From Aeromicrobium massiliense JC14 (GTDB lineage Bacteria > Actinomycetota > Actinomycetes > Propionibacteriales > Nocardioidaceae), in NCBI RefSeq assembly GCF_000312105.1, contig NZ_HE978637.1:528377-592376 (forward strand): a stretch of DNA of 64,000 nucleotides. Direction: 5' to 3'. Positions 56,824-64,000 of this stretch are shown piece by piece; positions within the stretch are counted from its first letter, which is position 1, and each line of letters opens with the position of its first letter. Below the pieces are notes generated by a model. That model did no database searches. It saw only the letters and a program-made list of their open reading frames with translations, and had not been told where the DNA came from. Made by a program: the position numbers and the translations under genes.

Positions 56824-57543
56824 TTGCTCGCCGTGACCCGTGAGGGACCCGTGGCCGTCCTGACGCTGCAGCGCCCCGAGAAGCGCAACGCGCTCGACCT
56901 CGAGCTGTGCCGCCAGCTGTACGTGGCCGTCGACGAGCAGGTCGAGGCCGGCGCCCGCGTGCTCGTGCTGACCGGCGAGGGCACCGCCTTCTGCGCGGGC
57001 GCCGACCTGGACGGTGTGCACGGCGACGAGTTCCTGCACGCGCTCTACGGCATGCTGCACCACCTGGCCGCGGTCGAGATCCCGGTGATCGCCGCCGTCA
57101 ACGGCCCGGCCATCGGTGCCGGCACGCAGCTCGCCCTGGCCTGCGACCTGCGGGTCGTGGACGAGCGTGCGCGGTTCGCGGTGCCCACGGCGCTCAACGG
57201 CATGGCCGTGGACGCCTGGACCATCCGCACCCTGGAGAAGCTCGCCGGCACCGGACGCGCCCGCCGCATGATGCTGGCCGCCGCCACGATCGACCGCGAC
57301 GAGGCCCTGGTCTGCGGGCTCGCGGACCGACCCGGGACGTTCGCGGACGCGCTCGCCTGGGCCCAGGAGATCGCGGCCATGGCGCCGATGACGCTGGCGT
57401 ACAACAAGCTCGTGCTCAACGGCACGGCCGACGACGAGCCGGCCGTCGAGGCCGCCTTCGCGAGCGTGTGGCGCAGCGACGACGTGCAGGAGGCCTCGCG
57501 CGCCCGCGCCGAGAAGCGCCAGCCGGTCTTCGAGGGCCGATGA
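56824..57543 (+). CDS. Enoyl-CoA hydratase/isomerase family protein
   Basis: 239 residues. Crotonase fold: LQRPEKRNALDLELCRQL and GTAFCAGADLDG (oxyanion hole segments), NGPAIGAGTQLALACDLRV, RFAVPTALNGMAVD. The glutamate usual in classic hydratases near the NGPAIGAG region is not obvious, so the reaction is uncertain. TTG start 7 bases behind AGAAGGAGAA; TACGGT at 56786-56791 may be the -10. Overlaps the next gene by ATGA. Confidence 0.88.
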   Translation: MLAVTREGPVAVLTLQRPEKRNALDLELCRQLYVAVDEQVEAGARVLVLTGEGTAFCAGADLDGVHGDEFLHALYGMLHHLAAVEIPVIAAVNGPAIGAGTQLALACDLRVVDERARFAVPTALNGMAVDAWTIRTLEKLAGTGRARRMMLAAATIDRDEALVCGLADRPGTFADALAWAQEIAAMAPMTLAYNKLVLNGTADDEPAVEAAFASVWRSDDVQEASRARAEKRQPVFEGR

Positions 57544-57992
57544 GCTCGCTCGCGTTCGAGGCGCTCGACCGGCACGTCGTCGGTGGCCGGGCCGACGACC
57601 TCGCCGTCGCCGGTGCCGCTCGTCCGGTCACGTACGCCCGCCTGCTGGAGACGTCCGCGGCGCTCGCCGGCGGTCTGCGCCTGCTGGGCGTGGAGCCCGG
57701 CGGCTCCGTCGACCTGCGGCTCGAGCCCGGTCTCGAGCAGGTCGTGGCCGTGCTCGCGGTCGTCCGCCTGCACCTCGAGGTCGAGGACGGCGCGGACCCG
57801 CGACTCGGTGGCGACCCGCTGCGCGTCCACCTGGGCGCGGACGAGTACGAGTGGGCCACTGTGCTGAAGGCCGGCGCCAACGACCCGGCCGGCTCGGCCG
57901 AGCGCGATCCGGAGGGCTACGCCGACCGCATGCGCACCCGGTTCGGGCACCTGCTCGACCCGCTGCTCGGTGGCGGCACCGTCACGCTGTGA
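57540..57992 (+). CDS. Short protein resembling the N terminus of AMP-forming acyl-CoA ligases (TIGR03089-like)
   Basis: 150 residues. FEALDRHVVGGRADDLAVAG, RPVTYARLLETSAALAGGL and LGVEPGGSVDLRLEP are what the first 60 residues of acyl-adenylate ligases look like, but the AMP-binding motifs (TSGTTGxPK, DxxGR) are missing: the protein ends after another 90 residues. It resembles the small actinobacterial TIGR03089-type proteins. Whether it is a stable domain or a remnant is unclear. ATG overlaps the preceding stop, so it is co-translated with the hydratase. Confidence 0.72.
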   Translation: MSSLAFEALDRHVVGGRADDLAVAGAARPVTYARLLETSAALAGGLRLLGVEPGGSVDLRLEPGLEQVVAVLAVVRLHLEVEDGADPRLGGDPLRVHLGADEYEWATVLKAGANDPAGSAERDPEGYADRMRTRFGHLLDPLLGGGTVTL

Positions 57993-58006
57993 CCTTCGGA
58001 AGCCCC

Positions 58007-58549
58007 ATGGGGACGTCCGATGTCGTCGTCCGCCGGGTCCGCGAGGACGACTGGTCGCGGCTGCGCGGCCTGCGGCTCGAGGCGCTGCGCGACCCGGTCG
58101 CCCACCTCGCGTTCCTGGAGGACGTCGACGAGGCGCTGGCCCGGCCCGACGGCTTCTGGCACGAGCGCACACGCTCGGCGTCGGCGGGCAGGTCCGTGTG
58201 CCAGGTCGTCGCCGTGGATGCGGGCGGCGAACCGGTCGGCACCGTGACCGCCCTGGTCGCCGAGCCTGGCGAGCCCGACTACCTCGGCGACGTGGGTCCC
58301 GAGCGCCGCGCGGCCGTCGTGGGCGTCTATGTGCGTCCGTCCCACCGCGGCGCAGGAGTCCTGGCGCGGCTGCTGGCCGCCGTGGAGGAGTGGCTCGTCG
58401 ACGCGGATGTCCCGCGCGTGCGGCTGCACGTCCACGAGCAGAACGAGCGCGCCCGCCGGGCCTACCTGCGCTGCGGCTACACGGACGTGGGCGGTCTCGT
58501 CGAGGTCTCCGGCACGCCCCACCACGAGCTCGTGCGCGAGCTCAGCTGA
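58007..58549 (+). CDS. GNAT-family N-acetyltransferase
   Basis: 180 residues. VVRRVREDDWSRLRGLRLEAL starts the fold, VVGVYVRPSHRGAGVLARLL is the acetyl-CoA-binding R-G-x-G-x motif, and VRLHVHEQNERARRAYLRCGYTDVG is the C-terminal strand typical of Rim/aminoglycoside-type GNATs. Substrate unknown. A GTG at 57989 overlaps the preceding stop (GTGA) and is an alternative start. Confidence 0.87.
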   Translation: MGTSDVVVRRVREDDWSRLRGLRLEALRDPVAHLAFLEDVDEALARPDGFWHERTRSASAGRSVCQVVAVDAGGEPVGTVTALVAEPGEPDYLGDVGPERRAAVVGVYVRPSHRGAGVLARLLAAVEEWLVDADVPRVRLHVHEQNERARRAYLRCGYTDVGGLVEVSGTPHHELVRELS

Positions 58550-58555
58550 GCGGGC

Positions 58556-59008
58556 TCAGCGCACGCCCCACGAGTACGTCTGCTTGGCCAGCTTCAGGTA
58601 CACGAACGTCTCGGTCGAAGTGACCTTGTCCATCGCGGCGATGGTGTCGCCGACGAGCTCGAGCAGCGCGTCGTCGCTCTCGCAGACCACCTCGGCGAGG
58701 ATGTCGAAGCGTCCGGTCGTCACCACGACGTAGTCGATCTCGGGGATCTTGGCGATCCGCTCGGCGACCTCCGTGATGTGCGAGGCGACCTTCACGCCGA
58801 CCATGGCCTGCTTGGCGAAGCCGAGCTGAAGCGGATCGGTGACGGCCACGATCTGCATGACGCCGGACTCGGTGAGCCGCTGCACGCGCTGGCGCACCGC
58901 GGCCTCCGAGAGCCCGACCTCCTTGGCGATCGCCGCGTACGAGCGGCGTCCGTCCACCTGCAGCTTGGCGATGATCGCCTTCGAGACGTCGTCGAGCGGC
59001 GAGGTCAC
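58556..59008 (-). CDS. Lrp/AsnC-family transcriptional regulator
   Basis: 150 residues. HTH domain LDDVSKAIIAKLQVDGRRSYAAIAKEVGLSEAAVRQRVQRL and a RAM effector domain beginning IVAVTDPLQLGFAKQAMVGVK, with YVVVTTGRFDILAEVVCESDD. The GTG start overlaps the aminotransferase stop (GTGA), so both genes are co-transcribed. It likely senses the amino acid or amine handled by that enzyme. Confidence 0.9.
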   Translation of the reverse strand: MTSPLDDVSKAIIAKLQVDGRRSYAAIAKEVGLSEAAVRQRVQRLTESGVMQIVAVTDPLQLGFAKQAMVGVKVASHITEVAERIAKIPEIDYVVVTTGRFDILAEVVCESDDALLELVGDTIAAMDKVTSTETFVYLKLAKQTYSWGVR

Positions 59009-60402
59009 AGCAGCGTTCCGGCCTCGGTCAGGACGCTGCGCAGGATCTGCTCGATCTCGTCGAAGTGCGACTGGTCGCAGATCAGCGGGGGAGCGAGCTG
59101 GATGACCGGGTCGCCGCGGTCGTCGGCGCGGCAGTACAGGCCGGCGTCGTACAGCGCCTTGGACAGGAAGCCGCGGAGCAGGCGCTCGGACTCGTCCTCG
59201 TCGAACGTCTCGCGCGTCGCCTGGTCCTTGACCAGCTCGATGCCGTAGAAGTACCCGGCGCCGCGGACCTCACCGACGATCGGCAGGTCGAGCAGCTTCT
59301 GCAGGGTGCCGAAGAAGGCCGGCTCGTTCTCGCGGACACGCTCGTTGAGCTTCTCGCGCTCGAAGATGTCCAGGTTGGCCATCGCGACGGCGCACGAGAC
59401 CGGGTGGCCGCCGAACGTGTAGCCGTGCAGGAAGCTGTTGTTGCCCTCCAGGAACGGCTCCATGACCTTCTCCGAGGCGATCATCGCGCCCAGCGGCGAG
59501 TAGCCGGAGGTCAGTCCCTTGGCGCAGGTGATCATGTCCGGCTCGTAGCCGAAGCGGGTCGCGCCGAACATCTCGCCGAGGCGGCCGAACGCGCAGATGA
59601 CCTCGTCGGAGACGAGCAGGACGTCGTAGGTGTCGCAGATCTCGCGCACGCGCTGGAAGTACCCGGGCGGCGGCGGGAAGCAGCCACCGGCGTTCTGCAC
59701 CGGCTCGAGGAAGACGGCCGCGACGGTCTCGGGTCCCTGGGCGAGGATCGCGTCCTCGATCTGGTCCGCGGCCCAGCGTCCGAACGCGACCGGGTCGACC
59801 ATGCCGTCCTCGCCGTGCGGCAGGTACGCCGGGGCGCGGTAGGCGTTGGTGTTGGGCACGTGGACGGTCGAGGGCACGAGCGGCTCGAACGGCGCCTTCA
59901 TGTCCGGGATGCCGGTGATGGAGAGCGCGCCCTGCGGCGTGCCGTGGTACGCCACCTGACGGCTGATCACCTTGTGCTTGAGCGGCTTGCCCTTGAGCTT
60001 GAAGTACTGCTTGGCCGCCTTCCAGGCGGTCTCGACCGCCTCGCCGCCACCCGTGGTGAAGAAGACGCGGTTGAGGTCGCCGGGGGCGTAGGACGCCACG
60101 CGCTCGGCCAGCTCGATGGCCTTCGGGTGGGCGAAGGTCCAGAGCGGGAAGAACGACAGGTCCTTGGCCTGGTCGTAGGCGGCCTTGGCGAGCTCCTCGC
60201 GGCCGTGGCCGGCCTGGACGACGAACAGTCCCGCGAGCCCGTCGAGGTAGCGACGGCCCTGCGCGTCCCAGATATAGGCGCCGTCGCCCTTGACGATCAC
60301 CGGGATGTCGTGGTCGGCGCCGTACGACCCCTGGCGCGAGAAGTGCATCCAGAGGTGGTCCTTGCCGGCCCGCTGGAGGTGGTCGAGATCGAGGTCGCTC
60401 AT
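59005..60402 (-). CDS. Class III PLP-dependent aminotransferase (aspartate aminotransferase family)
   Basis: 465 residues. Large domain with FFTTGGGEAVETAWKAAKQY, SRQVAYHGTPQGALSITG, VFLEPVQNAGGCFPPPPGY, LLVSDEVICAFGRLGEMFGA, and the PLP lysine in MITCAKGLTSGYSPLGAMI. Transfers amino groups from amines or omega-amino acids (candidates: putrescine, beta-alanine, GABA) to pyruvate or 2-oxoglutarate; the substrate cannot be set. ATG taken at MSDLDLDHLQ behind a GATACT hexamer (leaderless). Confidence 0.92.
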   Translation of the reverse strand: MSDLDLDHLQRAGKDHLWMHFSRQGSYGADHDIPVIVKGDGAYIWDAQGRRYLDGLAGLFVVQAGHGREELAKAAYDQAKDLSFFPLWTFAHPKAIELAERVASYAPGDLNRVFFTTGGGEAVETAWKAAKQYFKLKGKPLKHKVISRQVAYHGTPQGALSITGIPDMKAPFEPLVPSTVHVPNTNAYRAPAYLPHGEDGMVDPVAFGRWAADQIEDAILAQGPETVAAVFLEPVQNAGGCFPPPPGYFQRVREICDTYDVLLVSDEVICAFGRLGEMFGATRFGYEPDMITCAKGLTSGYSPLGAMIASEKVMEPFLEGNNSFLHGYTFGGHPVSCAVAMANLDIFEREKLNERVRENEPAFFGTLQKLLDLPIVGEVRGAGYFYGIELVKDQATRETFDEDESERLLRGFLSKALYDAGLYCRADDRGDPVIQLAPPLICDQSHFDEIEQILRSVLTEAGTLL

Positions 60403-60409
60403 GACAGGC

Positions 60410-60415
60410 AGTATC
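60410..60415 (-). promoter_or_regulatory. Putative -10 element of the aminotransferase gene
   Basis: GATACT on the reverse strand, 7 bases before the ATG. Confidence 0.45.
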
Positions 60416-60604
60416 ACGCGTCCAGCGGACCAGTCACAAGGGAATCCGTCGTGAAATGCGCGTGTAACGTCGAAATCAGTCGTCGTGACCGAGCCGCTAG
60501 AGGCCGCTCGTCACCGACTCGTCACCGGCTGGTCGTCGGACGGACCCCCGGGCGCGCGTGGCGGTGCTGGCGGTCGTGGGGGCGTCTCGGGCAGGGTGGA
60601 GCCC

Positions 60605-61516
60605 ATGATCGCGGTCGAGCACCTCTCCAAGACGTACGGGTCGTACCAGGCCCTCCGTGACGTCTCCTTCGTCTGCCGCCCGGGCACCGTCACCGGGTTC
60701 CTGGGCCCCAACGGCGCCGGCAAGTCCACGGCGATGCGGATCATGACCGGCCTTACGCCGGCCTCGTCCGGCGTCGCCACGATCGGAGGCGTCGCCTACC
60801 GCGACATCCCGAACCCCGGCGTGCAGGTGGGCGTCCTGCTGGACGCGTCCGCCCAGCACGGCGGTCGCACGGGCCGCGAGGTGCTCACCATCGCCGCCCA
60901 GACCATGGGCCTGCCCAAGTCGCGCGTCGACGAGATGCTCGCCCTGGTCGGCCTCAACGCCAGCGAGTCCAAGCGTCGGGTCAAGAACTACTCGCTCGGC
61001 ATGCGCCAGCGCCTCGGCCTGGCCCAGGTCATGCTCGGCGACCCGCAGGTGCTGATCCTCGACGAGCCGGCCAACGGCCTCGACCCGGCCGGCATCCACT
61101 GGATGCGCCAGCTGCTGCGGGCGTACGCCGACAAGGGCGGCACCGTGCTGCTGTCGTCACACCTGCTGCACGAGATCGAGGTCATCGCCGACGAGATCAT
61201 CGTCATCGGTCACGGCCGCATCGTCGCGCAGGGCACGAAGGACGAGCTGCTCAAGGGCACCGGCACCTTCGTGCGCGCCCTCGACCCGTCGGCGCTGGTC
61301 AACGCCCTCGTCTCCGCCGGCATCGAGTCGCACGTCTCCGGGGCCGGCCTGGCCACCGACGCGACGCCCGAGCAGGTCGGACGCGCTGCGGCCGCCGCCG
61401 GCGTCGTGCTGCTGGAGCTGCGCGCGGCCGAGTCCGCGAACCTGGAGGAGATGTTCCTCCAGCTCACGTCCGACACGCAGCGCGACGCGCTGCCCACCGA
61501 AGGAGCCCGCGCATGA
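60605..61516 (+). CDS. ABC transporter ATP-binding protein
   Basis: 303 residues. Walker [10 protein letters not shown], signature [16 protein letters not shown], Walker [14 protein letters not shown], switch LLSSHLLHE; the C-terminal 80 residues (from [16 protein letters not shown]) form the usual extra domain of ABC-2 type exporters. With the following permease it forms an exporter of unknown substrate (drug or lantibiotic type). GTGGAG precedes the ATG. Confidence 0.9.
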   Translation: MIAVEHLSKTYGSYQALRDVSFVCRPGTVTGFLGPNGAGKSTAMRIMTGLTPASSGVATIGGVAYRDIPNPGVQVGVLLDASAQHGGRTGREVLTIAAQTMGLPKSRVDEMLALVGLNASESKRRVKNYSLGMRQRLGLAQVMLGDPQVLILDEPANGLDPAGIHWMRQLLRAYADKGGTVLLSSHLLHEIEVIADEIIVIGHGRIVAQGTKDELLKGTGTFVRALDPSALVNALVSAGIESHVSGAGLATDATPEQVGRAAAAAGVVLLELRAAESANLEEMFLQLTSDTQRDALPTEGARA

Positions 61517-62274
61517 GCACCATCGACCTGCAGCGTCCGGCCGTCCCGCTCGGCCGCCTCGTCGCGGTGGAGCTGCGCAAGATGATCGACACCCGGGCCG
61601 GGTTCTGGCTCCTGGCGGTCATCGGGATCATCGACCTGCTCATCATGCTGGCGATGGTCCTGTGGGTGGAGAAGGACTTCCTGACGTTCTCCAACTTCCT
61701 GTCGGCGATGGCGCTGCCCATGAACCTGCTCCTGCCGGTGCTGGGCATCCTGTCCATCACCCAGGAGTGGGGCCAGCGCACCGCCCTGGTCAGCTTCACG
61801 CTGGTTCCCCGCCGCGCGCGCGTGGTCGTGTCGAAGCTGCTCGCGTCGGTCGTGCTGGCGCTGGCGTCGCTGGTCGTCGCCATGGTGCTGGCCGCGATCG
61901 GCGCGGTGCTCGGCGGCGGCAACAACGTGTGGGAGATGGAGACCCGCGACTTCGTGGCCTGGCCGATCCTGCAGGTCATCGGCCTGATCCACGGCTTCGC
62001 CTTCGGCATGCTGCTGCTCTCGTCGGCGCTCGCGATCGTCGTCTACGTCGTCTACCTGTTCCTGGTGCCGACGGTGTTCCAGGTGCTGTCGGGCGTCACC
62101 GACTGGGGCGGCGACGTCCAGCGCTGGCTCGACTTCGGGACGCTGCAGGGCCAGGTGTTCAACGACCCGCAGCCCGACAACATCTGGCTGCGGCTGCTGG
62201 TCTCGGGCCTGGTCTGGCTGGGCATCCCGTTCGCGGTCGGGCTGTGGCGGGTGCTGCGCAGCGAGGTGAAGTAA
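61513..62274 (+). CDS. ABC-2 type transporter permease
   Basis: 253 residues, six predicted membrane helices, starting [58 protein letters not shown] is typical of ABC-2 permeases. Overlaps the ATPase stop (ATGA). Partner of the preceding ATPase. Confidence 0.88.
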   Translation: MSTIDLQRPAVPLGRLVAVELRKMIDTRAGFWLLAVIGIIDLLIMLAMVLWVEKDFLTFSNFLSAMALPMNLLLPVLGILSITQEWGQRTALVSFTLVPRRARVVVSKLLASVVLALASLVVAMVLAAIGAVLGGGNNVWEMETRDFVAWPILQVIGLIHGFAFGMLLLSSALAIVVYVVYLFLVPTVFQVLSGVTDWGGDVQRWLDFGTLQGQVFNDPQPDNIWLRLLVSGLVWLGIPFAVGLWRVLRSEVK

Positions 62275-62293
62275 CCGCCACAGGGTGGTGCGA

Positions 62294-62299
62294 GAGGAT
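62294..62299 (+). promoter_or_regulatory. Putative -10 element of leaderless dxr
   Basis: GAGGAT, 7 bases before the ATG at 62307. Confidence 0.35.
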
Positions 62300-62306
62300 G
62301 GGCGAC

Positions 62307-63509
62307 ATGCGCAAGCGTGTCGCCCTTCTCGGTTCCACCGGCTCGATCGGTACCCAGGCCCTCGACGTGATCTCGGCCAACCCCGACCGGTTCGAGGTGG
62401 TGGCCCTCGCGGCCGGCGGCTCCGACCCGGCGCTGCTCGCGCGCCAGGCGCTGGACCACGAGGTGCCGCTCGTCGCCGTGGCCCGCACCACCGCGGTGCA
62501 GGACGTGCAGCTGGCGCTGTACGCGGATGCCCAGCGCCGCGGCTGGTCCGAGGGCGACGTCCGCCTGCCGCGCATCGTCGCCGGCCCGCAGGCGGCGGTC
62601 GAGGCCGTGCGAACCCCGGCGGACGTCGTGCTCAACGGCATGACCGGGGCCGTGGGCCTGCTGCCGACGCTCGCCGCGCTCGAGACCGGGGCGACGCTCG
62701 CGCTGGCCAACAAGGAGTCGCTGATCATCGGCGGCGAGCTGGTCACCGGTGCGGCGAAGCCCGGCCAGCTCGTGCCGGTCGACTCCGAGCACTCGGCGAT
62801 CGCGCAGGCGCTGCGCGGTGAGCGCGTCGAGGACGTGAAGCGGCTGCTGGTCACCGCCAGCGGCGGTCCGTTCCGCGGACGCACGCGCGAGCAGCTCGTC
62901 GACGTCACGCCCGAGCAGGCCGCGGCGCACCCGACCTGGGACATGGGGCCGGTCATCACGATCAACTCCGCCACCCTGGTCAACAAGGGGCTCGAGGTCA
63001 TCGAGGCGCACCTGCTGTTCGGCATCGGCTTCGACCGCATCGACGTCGTGGTGCACCCGTCGTCGATCGTCCACTCGATGGTCGAGTTCGTCGACGGCTC
63101 GACGATGGTGCAGGCCTCGCCGCCGGACATGCGGCTGCCGATCGCGCTGGGCCTGGCCTGGCCCGCGCGGCTGCCCGGCGCCGCGCGCGGCTGCGACTGG
63201 ACGTCGCCAGCCGCCTGGGAGTTCTTCCCGCTCGACGACGCCGCCTTCCCGGCCGTGCGGCTCGCCCGCCGCGCGGGGGAGTTCGCGCGGACCGCCCCGG
63301 CGGTCTACAACGCGGCCAACGAGGTGTGCGTGGACGCGTTCGTGGCCGGCGACTTGGACTTCCTTGGCATCGTGGACACCGTGGGCGCCGTCCTCGACGA
63401 CCACCTCACCGATCCCGACAGCGCCACGCGCGACCTGACGCTCGACTCCGTCCTGGAGGCCGACGCCTGGGCCCGCGGGCGCGCCCGAGTCCTTGTGGAG
63501 CAGCGTTGA
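62307..63509 (+). CDS. dxr: 1-deoxy-D-xylulose 5-phosphate reductoisomerase
   Basis: 400 residues. NADPH-binding GSTGSIG (9-15), substrate/metal segments [58 protein letters not shown] and [12 protein letters not shown]. Second step of the MEP isoprenoid pathway. An ATG 9 bases upstream is possible but lies in the -10-like element. It overlaps the site-2 protease gene by 4 bases (TTGA). Confidence 0.96.
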   Translation: MRKRVALLGSTGSIGTQALDVISANPDRFEVVALAAGGSDPALLARQALDHEVPLVAVARTTAVQDVQLALYADAQRRGWSEGDVRLPRIVAGPQAAVEAVRTPADVVLNGMTGAVGLLPTLAALETGATLALANKESLIIGGELVTGAAKPGQLVPVDSEHSAIAQALRGERVEDVKRLLVTASGGPFRGRTREQLVDVTPEQAAAHPTWDMGPVITINSATLVNKGLEVIEAHLLFGIGFDRIDVVVHPSSIVHSMVEFVDGSTMVQASPPDMRLPIALGLAWPARLPGAARGCDWTSPAAWEFFPLDDAAFPAVRLARRAGEFARTAPAVYNAANEVCVDAFVAGDLDFLGIVDTVGAVLDDHLTDPDSATRDLTLDSVLEADAWARGRARVLVEQR

Positions 63510-64000
63510 CCGCCCTCGTGTACGCCCTCGGCGTCCTGATCTTCGTGATCGGTGTCGCCGTCTCGATCGCGCTGCACGAGTGCGGCCACATGATCCCCGC
63601 GCGCCGCTTCGGCGTGAAGGTCACCCAGTTCTTCGTCGGCTTCGGCAGCACCGTGTGGTCGTTCCGCCGCGGCGAGACCGAGTACGGCCTCAAGGCCATC
63701 CCGCTCGGCGGCTACGTGAAGCTCGTCGGCATGCTCCCGCCCGGCAAGGGCGAGGACCCGCACGAGCTGCGCAGCACGAGCACCGGCCTGTTCAGCCAGC
63801 TCGCCGCCGACGCACGCGACGCCGAGCGCGAGCACATCGGCCCCGAGGACGAGGGCCGGCTGTTCTACACCCGCCCGTGGTGGCAGAAGGTCATCGTCAT
63901 GGCCGGCGGCCCGGTGGTGAACCTGGCCATCGCGTTCGTGCTCTTCGCCATCGTGTTCATGGGCTTCGGGGCCAACGAGCCGACCACGACCGTCAACACC
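63506..64000 (+). CDS. rip: Site-2 zinc metalloprotease (M50, RseP/Rip1 type), 3' part beyond window
   Basis: 165 codons visible, open at the window edge. The first membrane helix holds [20 protein letters not shown] with the HExxH zinc site (His24, Glu25, His28), then [17 protein letters not shown] and a helix starting [19 protein letters not shown]; the PDZ domain and C-terminal helices are not seen. Cleaves anti-sigma factors in the membrane. TTG start overlapping the dxr stop. Follows dxr as in other actinobacteria. Confidence 0.92.
   Translation, partial: MTALVYALGVLIFVIGVAVSIALHECGHMIPARRFGVKVTQFFVGFGSTVWSFRRGETEYGLKAIPLGGYVKLVGMLPPGKGEDPHELRSTSTGLFSQLAADARDAEREHIGPEDEGRLFYTRPWWQKVIVMAGGPVVNLAIAFVLFAIVFMGFGANEPTTTVNT

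Overview
The window is a gene-dense, high-GC stretch of an actinobacterial chromosome. The gene set and order (smc, ftsY, amtB-glnB-glnD, ffh, rpsP-khpA-rimM-trmD, rplS-lepB-rnhB, yraN-comM-dprA, rpsB-tsf-pyrH-frr-cdsA-rlmN, dxr-rip) are the conserved actinobacterial core. Together with GTG/TTG starts, many 4-base start/stop overlaps and many TANNNT hexamers placed 6-9 bases before a start codon (leaderless mRNAs), this suggests a Nocardioidaceae-like organism such as Aeromicrobium or Nocardioides. The genus is an inference. No tRNA, rRNA, CRISPR array, insertion sequence or phage gene was recognised.

Layout. 1-9.3 kb: a cut GNAT gene, dihydrolipoamide dehydrogenase, a conserved unknown, a four-gene overlapping zinc uptake operon (znuA-znuC-znuB-zur, read leftward) with a clear Zur-type operator in its promoter, glycyl-tRNA synthetase, a lipoprotein and a tRNA-dihydrouridine synthase. 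9.3-15.7 kb: two PH-domain membrane proteins, a small coiled-coil protein, smc and a thioesterase. 15.7-20.2 kb: an accessory patch with a low-GC SIR2-domain gene (candidate NADase defence effector), an acyltransferase, a DUF222-HNH gene behind a LexA-like box, an RNase HI and several copies of a short repeat. 20.2-27.9 kb: a BlaI/M56 pair divergent from cydABDC, with three perfect copies of a BlaI-type operator between them, then a PAP2 phosphatase. 28-40.8 kb: ftsY, amtB-glnB-glnD, ffh, an MBL hydrolase, gluconate kinase and permease, a VanZ/RDD protein, and the rpsP-khpA-rimM-trmD operon. 40.9-50.7 kb: a second amtB with GlnR-like sites, rplS, lepB, rnhB, DUF2469, an acyl-CoA dehydrogenase, yraN-comM-dprA, xerC and an M23 peptidase. 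50.8-64 kb: rpsB-tsf-pyrH-frr-cdsA, a PGPGW membrane protein, rlmN, an enoyl-CoA hydratase operon, a GNAT, an aminotransferase-Lrp pair, an ABC exporter, dxr and the start of a site-2 protease gene.

How it fits together. The sequence shows several complete regulatory circuits: zinc uptake with its own repressor and operator; cytochrome bd oxidase with an adjacent BlaI repressor and operators; ammonium transport with PII, its modifying enzyme and GlnR-like sites at both amtB genes; and a LexA-like box at the HNH gene. The least explained element is the SIR2 gene: its base composition differs sharply from its neighbours, it has a host-style leaderless promoter, and its stop codon overlaps that of the convergent acyltransferase gene.
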